Below, piece after piece: positions 24,814-33,935 of a stretch of 64,000 nucleotides of DNA. The notes under the pieces are model-generated. The model was given only the letters and a program-made list of their open reading frames with translations, had not been told where the DNA came from and did no database searches. The stretch is from contig NZ_FOBX01000009.1 in assembly GCF_900109945.1 (NCBI RefSeq), positions 310,001-374,000 on the forward strand, given 5' to 3'. The stretch's first letter is position 1. Every line of letters starts with the position of its first letter. This stretch comes from Bradyrhizobium sp. OK095. Its GTDB lineage: Bacteria > Pseudomonadota > Alphaproteobacteria > Rhizobiales > Xanthobacteraceae. The position numbers were made by a program, and so were the translations under genes.

Positions 24814-26304
24814 ATGAGCGGTTTGGTGATCTCTGGCGGCCGGGTGGTGGATCCCGCGAGCGGGATGGACGCCCTTGGCGATGTGGCGGTGGTGGACGGC
24901 AAGATCGCCGCTGTCGGCACGGGCCTCGGCGGTGCTGAGCGGGTGATCGACGCCACCGGCCTCGTGGTCGCGCCCGGCTTCATCGATCTGCACGCACATG
25001 GCCAGTCGATCCCGGCCGACCGCATGCAGGCGTTCGACGGCGTGACGACGACGCTCGATCTCGAGGCCGGCGTGCTGCCGGTCGGGTCCTGGTACGAGCG
25101 CCAGGCACGGAAAGGCCGCGTGCTGAACTACGGCGCGGCCACCAATTGGGCCTTTGCGCGCATCGGCGCGATGACGGGCTCCAATGCGGAGAGTTCGCTG
25201 GAGGCGTTCGGCAACGCCATGCGGGATCGCCGCTGGATGGACAACGTGGCAACCGATGCGGAGGTATCAGGCGTTCTCGAGCGCCTCACACGCGGCCTCA
25301 ACGAAGGCGGCATCGGCATCGGCATTTTGAACGCCTATGCACCGGGCGCCGGCGTGCAGGAACTGACGGCGGTCTGCCAGTTGGCCGCCGCCAAGGACGT
25401 GCCGACTTTTACCCATGTCGCCTTCATGTCGCGCATCGATCCCGAAAGCGCGGTGGAAGCCTATATCCGCCTGATCGGCTATGCCGGCGCCACCGGCGCG
25501 CATATGCACATCTGCCATTTCAACTCGTCGAGCAAGACCGACATCGAGCGCTGCCGCGTGCTGATCGCCAAGGCGCAGGCGTACGGCCTGCCCATCACCG
25601 TCGAGGCCTATCCTTACGGCACCGGCTCGACCGTGCTGGCCGCGGCCTTCTTCAGCGATCCCGAATTCGTCGAGCGCAACGGCACCGGCTACGACTCGGT
25701 TCAGCGCGTGACGGACGGCTACCGCTTCCACGACCGCGAGGAGCTCTTGAAGGCGCAGGCCGAAGAGCCGTCCTCGCTGGTGCTCTGGCACATCCTCGAC
25801 ACCGACAACAATGCGCATCACCGCGATCTGCTCGACATGTCGGTGCTCTATCCCGGCGGCGCGATTGCGTCCGACGCGATGCCGTGGACGACGTCTGACG
25901 GCAAGACCTACACCGGCGATGCCTGGCCGCTGCCGGATGACGCGACGTCGCATCCGCGTTCCGCGGGCTGCTTCACAAAGTTCATCCGCGAATGGGTGCG
26001 CGAGCGCAAGACCGTGTCGCTGCTGGAAGGCGTGCGCAAATGCGCGCTGATCCCCGCCGAAATCCTGTCGCAGAGCACGCCTGCGATGCGCGCAAAGGGC
26101 AGGCTCACGCAGGGCGCCGATGCCGATATCGTCGTGTTCGATTACGAGAAGCTCTCGGACCGCGCGACCTTCACGGCGATGAATCGTCCGTCCGAAGGCG
26201 TGCGGCACCTCGTGGTCAGCGGCCAGCCGCTGATCAGCGACGGCGTGCTGGATGTGGCGGCGCGGCCCGGACGGCCCGTGCGCCGTCCCGTCGCCGAGAG
26301 CTGA
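24814..26304 (+). CDS. Amidohydrolase family protein, N-acyl-D-amino-acid deacylase-like
   Basis: A 496-residue metal-dependent amidohydrolase. It begins with the small beta-sandwich (MSGLVISGGRVVDPASGMDA), has the metal-binding GFIDLHAHG at about residue 55, further His in TFTHVAFMSRID and HMHICHFNSSS, and ends with KGRLTQGADADIVVFD, which closes the sandwich. The layout fits D-aminoacylase or N-acyl-D-glutamate deacylase and is compatible with other amide substrates. The ATG at 24814 follows a GGAG eight bases upstream; the frame is open for longer but runs into the repeat. The next gene, a CobW-type GTPase, starts three bases later. Confidence 0.88.
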   Translation: MSGLVISGGRVVDPASGMDALGDVAVVDGKIAAVGTGLGGAERVIDATGLVVAPGFIDLHAHGQSIPADRMQAFDGVTTTLDLEAGVLPVGSWYERQARKGRVLNYGAATNWAFARIGAMTGSNAESSLEAFGNAMRDRRWMDNVATDAEVSGVLERLTRGLNEGGIGIGILNAYAPGAGVQELTAVCQLAAAKDVPTFTHVAFMSRIDPESAVEAYIRLIGYAGATGAHMHICHFNSSSKTDIERCRVLIAKAQAYGLPITVEAYPYGTGSTVLAAAFFSDPEFVERNGTGYDSVQRVTDGYRFHDREELLKAQAEEPSSLVLWHILDTDNNAHHRDLLDMSVLYPGGAIASDAMPWTTSDGKTYTGDAWPLPDDATSHPRSAGCFTKFIREWVRERKTVSLLEGVRKCALIPAEILSQSTPAMRAKGRLTQGADADIVVFDYEKLSDRATFTAMNRPSEGVRHLVVSGQPLISDGVLDVAARPGRPVRRPVAES

Positions 26305-26307
26305 CAC

Positions 26308-27237
26308 ATGCCGGTCCCCATTCTCCTGGTGACGGGCTTTCTGGGGGCGGGCAAGACCACGGTCGTGAACCATCTGCTCGCGCATGCGGACGGACGGCGC
26401 ATCGCCGCCGTGGTCAACGACTTTGGCGCGATCAACATCGACGCGGAGCTGATCGCCGGCGCGAGCGACGGCGTGGTGAGCCTTGCCAATGGCTGCATCT
26501 GCTGCTCGCTCGAAGGCGATCTGTTGCGCACGCTCTCGACGCTGCTGCGGCGCGATCCGAAGCCGGAGTATATCGTGATCGAAACCAGCGGCGTCGCCGA
26601 TCCCTCCGACATCGTCCGCAATTTGATGGACCCCGTGATCCTGCGCGAGGCGCCGTTGGAGACGGTGCTCTGCGTGATGGACGCGGCGACACCGCCGTCT
26701 GCCCTCGACGACGCGCTCCAGCGCTCGCAATTGCGTGTCGCCGACATTGTCGCCTTGAGCAAGCTGGATCTGGCGGACGAAGGCGCCGGTCTCCGCATAC
26801 GCGAGGCCATCCGCGCGCAGCGCGTCCCGGCGGTGGTGGTCGATGCACAACACGGCGAGATTCCATCCGCGCTGCTGTTCCCCGCGCACGTTGATCGCGC
26901 GCCCGCGCCGCGCGAGCCGGGGCCGAAACGTCCGACCGAGCAACGCTTTGAGACACTGAGCTGGACTTCGGAACGCCCACTCTCGCTGCCGCGCCTGCAA
27001 CAGGCCATCGGCCGTCTGGCACCAAAGCTTGCGCGCGCAAAAGGCTTGTTCGAGACCATCGAGCAGCCCGGCCGCCAGATGGTGTTTCAGTTCGCCGCCG
27101 GCCGCGCGACACTGGCGCCGGGTGATGCACCAACACCCGGCGTGCCGCGATCGCGGATCGTCTTTATTGCCGAGCTCGGCATGCTCTCGAAAGCCGAACT
27201 CGACGGGATCATGGAGGCGTGCATTGCGGTGGCGTGA
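26308..27237 (+). CDS. CobW/YjiA (COG0523) family GTPase, putative metallochaperone
   Basis: A 309-residue G3E GTPase. Walker A is GFLGAGKTT near the N-terminus, the metal-binding CxCC is in NGCICCSLEGD, an ETSGVADP switch follows, and SKLD gives guanine specificity. The C-terminal CobW_C domain is present in shortened form. These proteins deliver zinc or another metal to target enzymes. It starts three bases after the stop of the metal-dependent amidohydrolase, so the two form an operon; I infer that it helps metallate that enzyme. Confidence 0.92.
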   Translation: MPVPILLVTGFLGAGKTTVVNHLLAHADGRRIAAVVNDFGAINIDAELIAGASDGVVSLANGCICCSLEGDLLRTLSTLLRRDPKPEYIVIETSGVADPSDIVRNLMDPVILREAPLETVLCVMDAATPPSALDDALQRSQLRVADIVALSKLDLADEGAGLRIREAIRAQRVPAVVVDAQHGEIPSALLFPAHVDRAPAPREPGPKRPTEQRFETLSWTSERPLSLPRLQQAIGRLAPKLARAKGLFETIEQPGRQMVFQFAAGRATLAPGDAPTPGVPRSRIVFIAELGMLSKAELDGIMEACIAVA

Positions 27238-27252
27238 CGCCCGCGCGAGGCC

Positions 27253-27648
27253 TCAATCCTCCATCGGCAGTCCGTCGCCGTGCACATACCATTCCGCGCG
27301 CGATGCCCACTGCACATGCCGGTCGGGCGTCGCGCCCAGCGGCTCGTCGAACGCGCCGGCATGGATGATCGCCTCGCGGCCGCTGCGTGTGAAATGCGGC
27401 ATCGGACTGCCGCAAATCTTGCAGAATGCGGTTGCAAAGCTTCGCGCATTCGGCAGATCGAAGCGCATGACGGACGCTTCGCCGCGCAGCCATCGCAGCG
27501 CGCCCGCCGTCACGATCACCTCGCAGGCATGCGCGGTCCCGGTGGCCTTGCGGCATCGCGAGCAATGGCAGTTGAGGAAACGGTCGAACGGACCCTCGAC
27601 CTCGAACACGACCTCGCCGCACAGGCAGCTTCCCCGGAACGCGGCCAT
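27253..27648 (-). CDS. GFA/CENP-V family zinc-binding protein
   Basis: A 131-residue protein with the GFA fold. Zinc ligands are in GSCLCGEV, NCHCSRCRKATG and FCKICGSPM, the usual seven-Cys arrangement. Family members include the glutathione-dependent formaldehyde-activating enzyme and S-(hydroxymethyl)glutathione synthase, but most are uncharacterised. It is convergent with the CobW-type gene (15 bases between the ends) and divergent from a small lipoprotein gene. Confidence 0.93.
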   Translation of the reverse strand: MAAFRGSCLCGEVVFEVEGPFDRFLNCHCSRCRKATGTAHACEVIVTAGALRWLRGEASVMRFDLPNARSFATAFCKICGSPMPHFTRSGREAIIHAGAFDEPLGATPDRHVQWASRAEWYVHGDGLPMED

Positions 27649-27771
27649 GTTTGTCTCCCTCGGTCGTCCTTCTCAATCCCGCCGGGCATCGATAAAGGAT
27701 TTTCCAATTCTCGCAATGATGTCGGTTGTGTTGTTGTGCTTTTTTCAATCAAAAATTGTCAGGATAGGATT

Positions 27772-28092
27772 ATGAAGCGTTCGCTCGGCCTGCTCTTGTG
27801 CGTGGCCTTATCGACGTTGGTTGCCGGGTGTGGTGACAGCAATCCATTCATCGGAAAATGGCAGTCCGACAAGGACAATTTCCTCTGTGCTCTCGGCTTC
27901 AGCAATCTCGAGATCACCGAGAAATCGATCCGCACAGGCTTTGCGACGCAGCTGTATACGCTCGTCAAGGACGGCGACGCCTACATCTTCGATACCAAGG
28001 ATCCGGCGAAGATCCTCGCGCGGGTGGGGCCGGGCGGCACGATGACCCTCGAAATCGGCCCCATCACTTGCTCGTTCCGGAGGGCGACGTAG
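27772..28092 (+). CDS. Small predicted lipoprotein
   Basis: A 106-residue protein with a lipoprotein signal peptide MKRSLGLLLCVALSTL and lipobox LVAGC, so the mature form begins at Cys. The mature part (PFIGKWQSDKDNFLCALGFSNLEIT ... TMTLEIGPITCSFRR) looks like a small beta-barrel fold with a conserved Trp and two further Cys that may form a disulfide. The ATG follows an AGGA-rich segment. I do not know its function. Confidence 0.75.
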   Translation: MKRSLGLLLCVALSTLVAGCGDSNPFIGKWQSDKDNFLCALGFSNLEITEKSIRTGFATQLYTLVKDGDAYIFDTKDPAKILARVGPGGTMTLEIGPITCSFRRAT

Positions 28093-28392
28093 CGCCTCGA
28101 AGCGGAGATCGTGCTCTGGCTCGCCGCCACGGGGATGTCCGACCACGCGCGGCCTCGCCGTGCTCGAACGTGCCTTCGGCGACGAGGCGCAGCTGCGCAA
28201 GATTGCCGCTCACACGATCGATCTCGTGCTCGGCAAGAAAAGTAGCTAGGCGATGACACGCGAACGACGACCCCAGCGGTGGTGACCGCTGAGGTCGTCT
28301 GGAGGTTTCATGGAGGGCATCGAGCACTGCGTCTCCATGCCGATGTCGATAGCGCAAGACGGCTCTCTACGCGAGTAGAACCCATCAAAGCA
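28093..28392. other. Intergenic region with a possible gene remnant
   Basis: These 300 bases hold no intact gene. On the plus strand, 28150-28248 reads GLAVLERAFGDEAQLRKIAA followed by HTIDLVLGKKSS and a stop, which looks like the tail of a real protein, but no start or body precedes it. It may be a fragment of a decayed gene. Confidence 0.35.
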
Positions 28393-28866
28393 TCAGCAGA
28401 AGGCGAGCGCATTGACCGCCCGCGTTGTTGCAATCTCGTTTTCGTTGCCGACGAACTGGCAGACGATCGATTCGAGCTCCCCCGGCTCTCTGCGGCGCGC
28501 GACCGCCAGCAGTCGCATCAGTTCTACCTCGTCCTTCGACAGGCGCCGGCAGGACGGCGGCATGAAGCAAAGCTCGCACGGCCGACCGCTGCGCAGGATC
28601 CTGACGAGCGCGGCAACGCGCGCGACCAGCAGCGGACTGTCAGCGATATCAGGCGCCTCGTCGGCGAAGCGATAGGCCGCCTCCCAGCAATCCGATGCGC
28701 CGGTCGCATAGGCGGCGCCAATGAACCGGAACAGTGACAGCGCGACGCGGCAGAACTCATCGTAGCTTTCGACGCACGGTCGCGTCGCGAGCGCAGCCTT
28801 GAGCGGACAAAGCCGCGGCTGGCCGGCTTCCGCGGCTGGCACGGAACCACACGCATTCGGCGTCAT
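28393..28866 (-). CDS. Conserved hypothetical protein with Cys motif
   Basis: A 157-residue soluble protein, mainly helical. It has a cysteine cluster, ELCFMPPSCRRLSKDEVELM, near residue 105 and an N-terminal Cys (PRLCPLKAALATRPCVESYDEFC). The segment C-x-R-x-S-x-x-E-x-x-(L/M) also occurs in the adjacent upstream gene, which ends 11 bases before its start, so the two look like co-transcribed related or partner proteins. No family is recognised. A metal or redox site is possible but not shown. Confidence 0.65.
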   Translation of the reverse strand: MTPNACGSVPAAEAGQPRLCPLKAALATRPCVESYDEFCRVALSLFRFIGAAYATGASDCWEAAYRFADEAPDIADSPLLVARVAALVRILRSGRPCELCFMPPSCRRLSKDEVELMRLLAVARRREPGELESIVCQFVGNENEIATTRAVNALAFC

Positions 28867-28877
28867 GAACGATCTCG

Positions 28878-29378
28878 TCAGTGTAACGTGGGGCTTCCCA
28901 CAAACCAGCTCTTCATCGCCATCGTCCGCCCAAGGTCGAACGATTGAACGCGCCGGTCGGGCAGGATGAGGCCAGCGATGCGGAAGATCGTTGCAAGACC
29001 CCGAACCGGCGCCAGCGCCCAATCCGCACCGACGGGCGGCAGCCAGCTTTCGAACTGCTCGCGCGCGACATCGAGGCGCTCCTGCTGTGCCGCAGCGATC
29101 GCGTGCAACATTCGGTGCTCGCTCTCCGACATGCGCGGACAGGTGGGACAATGAACCTCGATGGCCGTATGCGCCGTGCAGGCAAAGATCTCGATGATGG
29201 ATTCGAGCGAAGGCACGGCGTCGCCCACGCGAAAATGGTCGTAGACTTGTTGGATATCGGCTGCGGTCGGAACGGCCGTTCCGCTGCGCGCCTTGGCGCG
29301 AAATCCCCAGACGAAGAGCCGTTCCGCCGCACACAGCGCGGGGAGGTCGAGTGATTTGGCGGATGTCGATTGGTGCAT
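28878..29378 (-). CDS. Conserved hypothetical protein with Cys motif
   Basis: A 166-residue soluble protein beginning MHQSTSAKSLDLPALCAAERLFVWGF. It contains CTAHTAIEVHCPTCPRMSES then EHRMLHAIAAAQQ, a CxxC-type motif in front of a helix that echoes the neighbouring protein (CPRMSESE versus CRRLSKDE). A GGAAG lies close upstream of the ATG. It is the first gene of a two-gene unit. I do not recognise a family; a small metal or redox site is plausible. Confidence 0.65.
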   Translation of the reverse strand: MHQSTSAKSLDLPALCAAERLFVWGFRAKARSGTAVPTAADIQQVYDHFRVGDAVPSLESIIEIFACTAHTAIEVHCPTCPRMSESEHRMLHAIAAAQQERLDVAREQFESWLPPVGADWALAPVRGLATIFRIAGLILPDRRVQSFDLGRTMAMKSWFVGSPTLH

Positions 29379-29685
29379 TGAGCTTCCGGCCTTTGGCTGC
29401 GCTCACGCCGCGTCTGGCGCAAAATATCTCCGCCGATCGTTCCGCCAGAGGCTCGTGCAAGTCAACGCTGGGCAGGCCGATATCGAGGTCTTCTAGATTT
29501 CGCGGAGCTCTGAATGTCGACGAATTCTAACAGGATGTGCCCGCACGAACGCTGGATGACCCAGGCGATCGCTGCGCCCGCTTCCGGCACTTTCGCGAAC
29601 TTTCGGGAACCCGAATGCTTAAAGGTTTGCTAAGGCGATCGGGATAAAATGGCATATCAGCCCCCGCCAATTCCTGCGAGCACCG
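29379..29685. promoter_or_regulatory. Divergent region between Cys-motif genes and chemoreceptor
   Basis: These 307 bases must hold the promoters of both divergent units. A TTGACT hexamer is present on the minus strand near 29455, with no good -10. A short inverted repeat TTCGCGAA occurs near 29590. No gene was recognised. Confidence 0.3.
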
Positions 29686-31368
29686 ATGATCTTCTCCCGT
29701 ATCAGTTTCAAGCTGGTCCTGATTGTCGGCATCAGCCTTCTCGGCATGATCGCGCTGGCACCGATCGCGCTCTCGACCCTGCGCAGCCAGATGATCTCCG
29801 ACCGCCAGGCCAAGACGCAGCACATGGTCGATGTCGGCTACGGCATCCTGGCGCATTACGAGAAGCTCGAAAGCGATGGAAAACTCTCGCGTGAGCAGGC
29901 GCAGGCCGGCGCAATCGCCGAGATCAAGAGCCTCCGCTACGACAAGGTCGAGTATTTCTGGATCAACGACATGGCCCCCAAGATGGTCATGCACCCGATC
30001 AAGCCCGAGCTCGATGGCAAGGATCTCTCCGGGATGAAGGATCCCTCCGGCAACGCGCTGTTCGTCGGCTTCGTTGACGTTGTCAAGAAACAGGGGGCGG
30101 GCTTCTACAGCTATCTCTGGCCGAAGCCCGGCTTCGACCAGCCGGTCGGGAAAATCTCCTATGTGAAGGGCTTTGCACCCTGGGGCTGGATCGTCGGCAC
30201 CGGCATCTATCTCGACGACGTTGACGCCGTGTTCCGCCAGGACGCGATGACCTTCGCGCTGGTGTGCCTCGTGGTGCTGGTGCTCGTGCTGGCAGCGTCC
30301 TTCGTGATCGGCCGCAGCGTGACCCGGCCGCTCGCGAAGATCACCGCGCTGACCGAGCGGCTCGCCGCCGGCGACAGCGCGTTTGAGGTGCCCTATACCG
30401 ATCGTAACAACGAGGTCGGCGGCCTCGCCAAGGCACTCGCGGTATTCAAGGACAATGCGTCGGCGGTAGGCCGGATGCATGCCGAACAGCAGGAGTCGAA
30501 GCAGCGGGCCGACGACGAGAAGCGCAGGACGATGACCGACCTTGCCGGCAAGTTCGAGGCGAACGTCCAGGCCGTCGTGCGCGACGTCTTCAACGAGGCG
30601 CGCGCGATGCAGCAGGCCGCCCAAGGCATGTCGGAGACCGCGAACAAGGCGACCGATCGCGCAAGCCTCGTCGCGACCGCCTGCCAGCAGGCCTCCAGCA
30701 ACGTGCAGACGGTGGCCTCCGCCGCGGGCCAACTGTCGTCCTCGATCACCGAGATCAGCCAGCGCGTCGCGCAGGCCGCAAGCGTGGCCGACAAGGCCGC
30801 TGCCGATGGTCAGCGCACGAACGACACCGTGCAGGGGCTTGCCGCCGCCGCGCACAAGATCGGCGAGGTCATCGACCTCATCAACCAGATCGCCTCGCAG
30901 ACCAACCTGCTCGCGCTCAACGCCACCATCGAAGCGGCGCGTGCGGGCGAATCCGGCAGGGGATTTGCGGTGGTCGCGAGCGAAGTGAAATCGCTGGCGA
31001 GCCAGACCGCGAAGGCGACCGACGAGATCGGCGCGCAGATCACCGCGATCCAGGCCGAGACCAACCAGGTCGTCGGCAATATCGAGAGCATCCGCGCCAC
31101 CATCATGGAGGTCAACGAGATCTCCTCGTCGATCGCTGCCGCGGTCGAGGAGCAGGGAGCTGCGACCGCCGCGATCGCCCACAGCGTGCAGGAGGCGGCG
31201 TCCGGCACCGACCAGGTCTCGCAAAACATCTCCGGCGTGACCGATGCGACGGTCGAGACCGGCCAGGCCGCGGGCGTCGTGCTGCAATCGAGCGGCCGGC
31301 TGACGCAGAAGCTGCAATCGCTTGAGGACGAGGTCAGTACCTTCGTTGCTGGCGTACGCGCGGCCTAG
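29686..31368 (+). CDS. Methyl-accepting chemotaxis protein with single Cache domain
   Basis: A 560-residue chemoreceptor. An N-terminal transmembrane helix (about 8-30), a periplasmic single-Cache (sCache_2-like) ligand domain (about 31-185, with EYFWINDMAPKMVMHP and GWIVGTGIYLDDVD), a second transmembrane helix (about 190-210), a HAMP domain, and the long coiled-coil signalling domain whose hairpin tip contains INQIASQTNLLALNATIEAA and GRGFAVVASEVKSLA. It signals to CheA/CheW. The ligand is unknown, but sCache_2 domains often bind small organic acids. Its stop overlaps the stop of the convergent gene by CTAG. Confidence 0.95.
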   Translation: MIFSRISFKLVLIVGISLLGMIALAPIALSTLRSQMISDRQAKTQHMVDVGYGILAHYEKLESDGKLSREQAQAGAIAEIKSLRYDKVEYFWINDMAPKMVMHPIKPELDGKDLSGMKDPSGNALFVGFVDVVKKQGAGFYSYLWPKPGFDQPVGKISYVKGFAPWGWIVGTGIYLDDVDAVFRQDAMTFALVCLVVLVLVLAASFVIGRSVTRPLAKITALTERLAAGDSAFEVPYTDRNNEVGGLAKALAVFKDNASAVGRMHAEQQESKQRADDEKRRTMTDLAGKFEANVQAVVRDVFNEARAMQQAAQGMSETANKATDRASLVATACQQASSNVQTVASAAGQLSSSITEISQRVAQAASVADKAAADGQRTNDTVQGLAAAAHKIGEVIDLINQIASQTNLLALNATIEAARAGESGRGFAVVASEVKSLASQTAKATDEIGAQITAIQAETNQVVGNIESIRATIMEVNEISSSIAAAVEEQGAATAAIAHSVQEAASGTDQVSQNISGVTDATVETGQAAGVVLQSSGRLTQKLQSLEDEVSTFVAGVRAA

Positions 31369-32276
31369 CGCAAAGAAATATTCGCGACCGCGCGAAAATG
31401 CGCCGCGATGTCGGTGCGCGTTGCGACCCAGACGCGGCCCTCCAACCGCGCCAGCTCGGCGAGAATGGCTTTCACTGCGCGGAAGCGTGCGGGCCGGCCG
31501 CAGATGCGTAAGTGAAAGCCGATCGACAGCATCGAGGAACGGCCGGGTTCGGCCTCCTCAATCAGCGTCGCGAGCGCCGCGCTGACGTACTTCGAAAAAT
31601 CCTCCGGCTGCACAAAACCGTTCGGATGGAAGAACTTCATGTCGTTGGTGTCGAAGCCGTAAGGCAGGATCAGCATCGACCCCTGAGGCGAACGGCTCCA
31701 ATAGGGCAGGTCGTCGTCGAGTGCGTTGCTGTCGTAGGCGAAACCGAGCTCGATCAGGAGGTCACGTGTCCAGGCGCTCTGGCTGCCACGCGTCATGAAG
31801 CCGACCGGGGTGATGCCGGTCGCGCGCGCAATGATTTCACGCGTCCGCTCGATGTCGCGGCGCTCGGTCTCGCGATCATTGTAGAGCGCATGGGGCAGCC
31901 AGCGCCAGCCGTGCACGGCCGGCTCATGCCCCGCTCCGGTCACGGCGCGGGCAAGCTCAGGCACGCGTTCGACCGCGCGGCCGCACATCATGAAGGTCGA
32001 GCGGACATTGGTGCTCGCAAAAGCGTCGAGGAAGCGCCACAGGCCGACGCGCATACCGTAGTCGAACACCTGCTCCTGCACGAGATCGCGAACACCCGGC
32101 GGCGATGTAGATGCGACCTCGCCGTAGCGCTCCGTCTCGGCATCGCCCTGCTCGACGGCGAGCTCGGCGCCTTCCTCGAAATTCACCACCAGAGACACCG
32201 CAACGCGGGCGCCGTTGGGCCAAATGATATCCGGGCGTGCCCTTCCATATCCGTAGAGATCGCGCTCGATCGGCAT
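31365..32276 (-). CDS. Polysaccharide deacetylase family, PuuE allantoinase-like
   Basis: A 303-residue NodB-fold protein. The family motifs match PuuE-type allantoinases more than chitin deacetylases: SLVVNFEEGAE, EPAVHGWRW, FMTRGSQSAWTRDLL, and YDSNALDDDLPYW followed by YGFDTNDMKFF. PuuE opens the hydantoin ring of allantoin without metal. It is the last gene of a five-gene operon that encodes an ABC importer, with only two bases after the stop of the second permease, so its substrate is probably what the importer brings in. Confidence 0.85.
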   Translation of the reverse strand: MPIERDLYGYGRARPDIIWPNGARVAVSLVVNFEEGAELAVEQGDAETERYGEVASTSPPGVRDLVQEQVFDYGMRVGLWRFLDAFASTNVRSTFMMCGRAVERVPELARAVTGAGHEPAVHGWRWLPHALYNDRETERRDIERTREIIARATGITPVGFMTRGSQSAWTRDLLIELGFAYDSNALDDDLPYWSRSPQGSMLILPYGFDTNDMKFFHPNGFVQPEDFSKYVSAALATLIEEAEPGRSSMLSIGFHLRICGRPARFRAVKAILAELARLEGRVWVATRTDIAAHFRAVANISLR

Positions 32277-32278
32277 GG

Positions 32279-33088
32279 TCAGCGGCTCCCGATCTGACGG
32301 CTGACACCACCGAAGATTTCGGCGCAGACGAGGCCGGCCAGCGTCACCAGCACGATCACGCCGGAGACGGCCGCGACGCGCACATCGAGGCTGCCTTCGA
32401 GGATGGCCCAGAGCTTGATCGGCAGGACCTCGGTGCGTGCGTCGGCCAGGAACAGCGACACCGGCACATTGTCGAACGACGTCAGGAACGCCACAAAGCA
32501 GCTCGCAACGATGCCGCGCCGGATCAGCGGCAGCGTGATCCGGCGAAAGGTGTACCAATGGCTGGCGCCAAGGCTGAGTGAGCAGGTGATCAACACCGGA
32601 TTGAGCTGCTGTACCGACGCGCCGACCATCCGGATCACGAAGGGCACGCAGATGATGGTGTGGCCAAGCACCAGCGTCCCCGCCGACAGGCGGATACCGA
32701 GCAGGTTGAACACCAGCAGCAGCGACAGGCCGAACGCCATCGCGGGCAGTACCATCGGTGACATGAACAGCGCGTCGAGGGCGCGCGCGATCCTCAGCCG
32801 GCTTCGCGCAAGCCCGAGCGCAGCTGCGCCGCCCAGCACCGCGGAGAGAATCGTCGCAGCAGCCGCGACCTTGAGGCTGGTCAGCGCAGGCGCGATGATC
32901 TCCTGCGATTGAAGCAGCTCGACATACCAGTGCAGCGACCAGCTCGGCGGCGGAAACTTCAGCGTGATGCCGCCAGTGAAGGAAATGATGACGACGACCA
33001 ACGTCGGTGCCAGCAGCAACAGCATGCCGAAGCCGGTGAGCGCGCCGACGATGCCGGAATAGAGGCGGTCGATGAAGCTACGCTGCAT
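32279..33088 (-). CDS. ABC transporter permease (PotC-type)
   Basis: A 269-residue inner-membrane protein with about six hydrophobic helices and the permease EAA loop near SLGASHWYTFRRITLPLIRRG. It pairs with the preceding permease to form the channel of a spermidine/putrescine-type (PotABCD-like) importer. The ATG at 33088 overlaps the end of the upstream permease by 11 bases. Polyamine import is only the family label; the operon context points to another nitrogenous compound. Confidence 0.92.
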   Translation of the reverse strand: MQRSFIDRLYSGIVGALTGFGMLLLLAPTLVVVIISFTGGITLKFPPPSWSLHWYVELLQSQEIIAPALTSLKVAAAATILSAVLGGAAALGLARSRLRIARALDALFMSPMVLPAMAFGLSLLLVFNLLGIRLSAGTLVLGHTIICVPFVIRMVGASVQQLNPVLITCSLSLGASHWYTFRRITLPLIRRGIVASCFVAFLTSFDNVPVSLFLADARTEVLPIKLWAILEGSLDVRVAAVSGVIVLVTLAGLVCAEIFGGVSRQIGSR

Positions 33089-33935
33089 CGACGCCTCGCA
33101 AATAGCGGCGAGACAGCGCGCCGATGGCAAAGACGACGCCGGTCACCGCCAGCGTGAAGATCAGCGACAGCGCGGCCGAGAACGGCCAATCCTGCACGCC
33201 GACCGCCTGCTGATAGATATAGGACGGCATCAGGATGATGCGTCCGCCGCCGACAAGGGTCTGCGTGATGAAGGCGGTCGCGGCTGCGGCGAAGACGAGC
33301 AGCCAGCCGGCGATAGCGCCCGGCAACGTCAGCGGCAACACCACTGTGAAGAAAATGCGGGCACGGCTTGCACCAAGTCCTTCCGCGGCCCGTGTCAGGT
33401 TGCTATCGAGCCGCAGCAGGCTGTTGATGACAGGCAGCGCCATCAGCGGAAGCTGGATCTGGGTCAAAGCCAGGACCATGCCCTCCCAGGAGTAGAGCAG
33501 CCGGGCCGGCGCCTGCCAGAACCCGAGCGACAGCATCGCCGAGTTGATGATGCCGTCGCGGCCGAGGATGACGATCCAGGCAAAGGTACGCACCACCGTG
33601 CTGGTCAAGAGCGGCAGCATGATCAGGAAGGTGATCAGGGTGCGCACGAACTGGCCGCTCGCGACATAGACCAGCGCGAGCGGATAGGCGAGGATCAGCG
33701 TCGCCAGCGCGACCTCCGCGCCCAGCCATAGCGTGTCCGACAGCACTTTGAGGCTGAATGGATCGGACAGGAATCGCAGATACTGGACCAGCGACAGGCC
33801 CGAAAATTCTGGATCGCGGAACAGGCTGACCAGCACGAGCGCGGCCAGTGGCAGCACGAAGGCGGCCAGGAACAGCGCTGCCAGCGGAACCACCGGCAGC
33901 AACTGTCTTGATGCACTCGTGCCGGCCGGTGTCAT
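33078..33935 (-). CDS. ABC transporter permease (PotB-type)
   Basis: A 285-residue permease with six or so membrane helices and the EAA loop in AEGLGASRARIFFTVVLPLTLPG. It is translated one base after the stop of the substrate-binding protein gene, and overlaps the second permease. Together they fit the membrane core of a PotABCD-type importer. Confidence 0.92.
   Translation of the reverse strand: MTPAGTSASRQLLPVVPLAALFLAAFVLPLAALVLVSLFRDPEFSGLSLVQYLRFLSDPFSLKVLSDTLWLGAEVALATLILAYPLALVYVASGQFVRTLITFLIMLPLLTSTVVRTFAWIVILGRDGIINSAMLSLGFWQAPARLLYSWEGMVLALTQIQLPLMALPVINSLLRLDSNLTRAAEGLGASRARIFFTVVLPLTLPGAIAGWLLVFAAAATAFITQTLVGGGRIILMPSYIYQQAVGVQDWPFSAALSLIFTLAVTGVVFAIGALSRRYLRGVDAA

Noticed and set aside
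28150..28248. C-terminal-looking peptide in the gap after the lipoprotein gene
   Set aside because: No start or body can be found, so it is mentioned as a possible remnant and not called as a gene.
29527..31317. A long minus-strand frame opposite the chemoreceptor
   Set aside because: The plus-strand frame codes a complete chemoreceptor; the opposite one is compositional.
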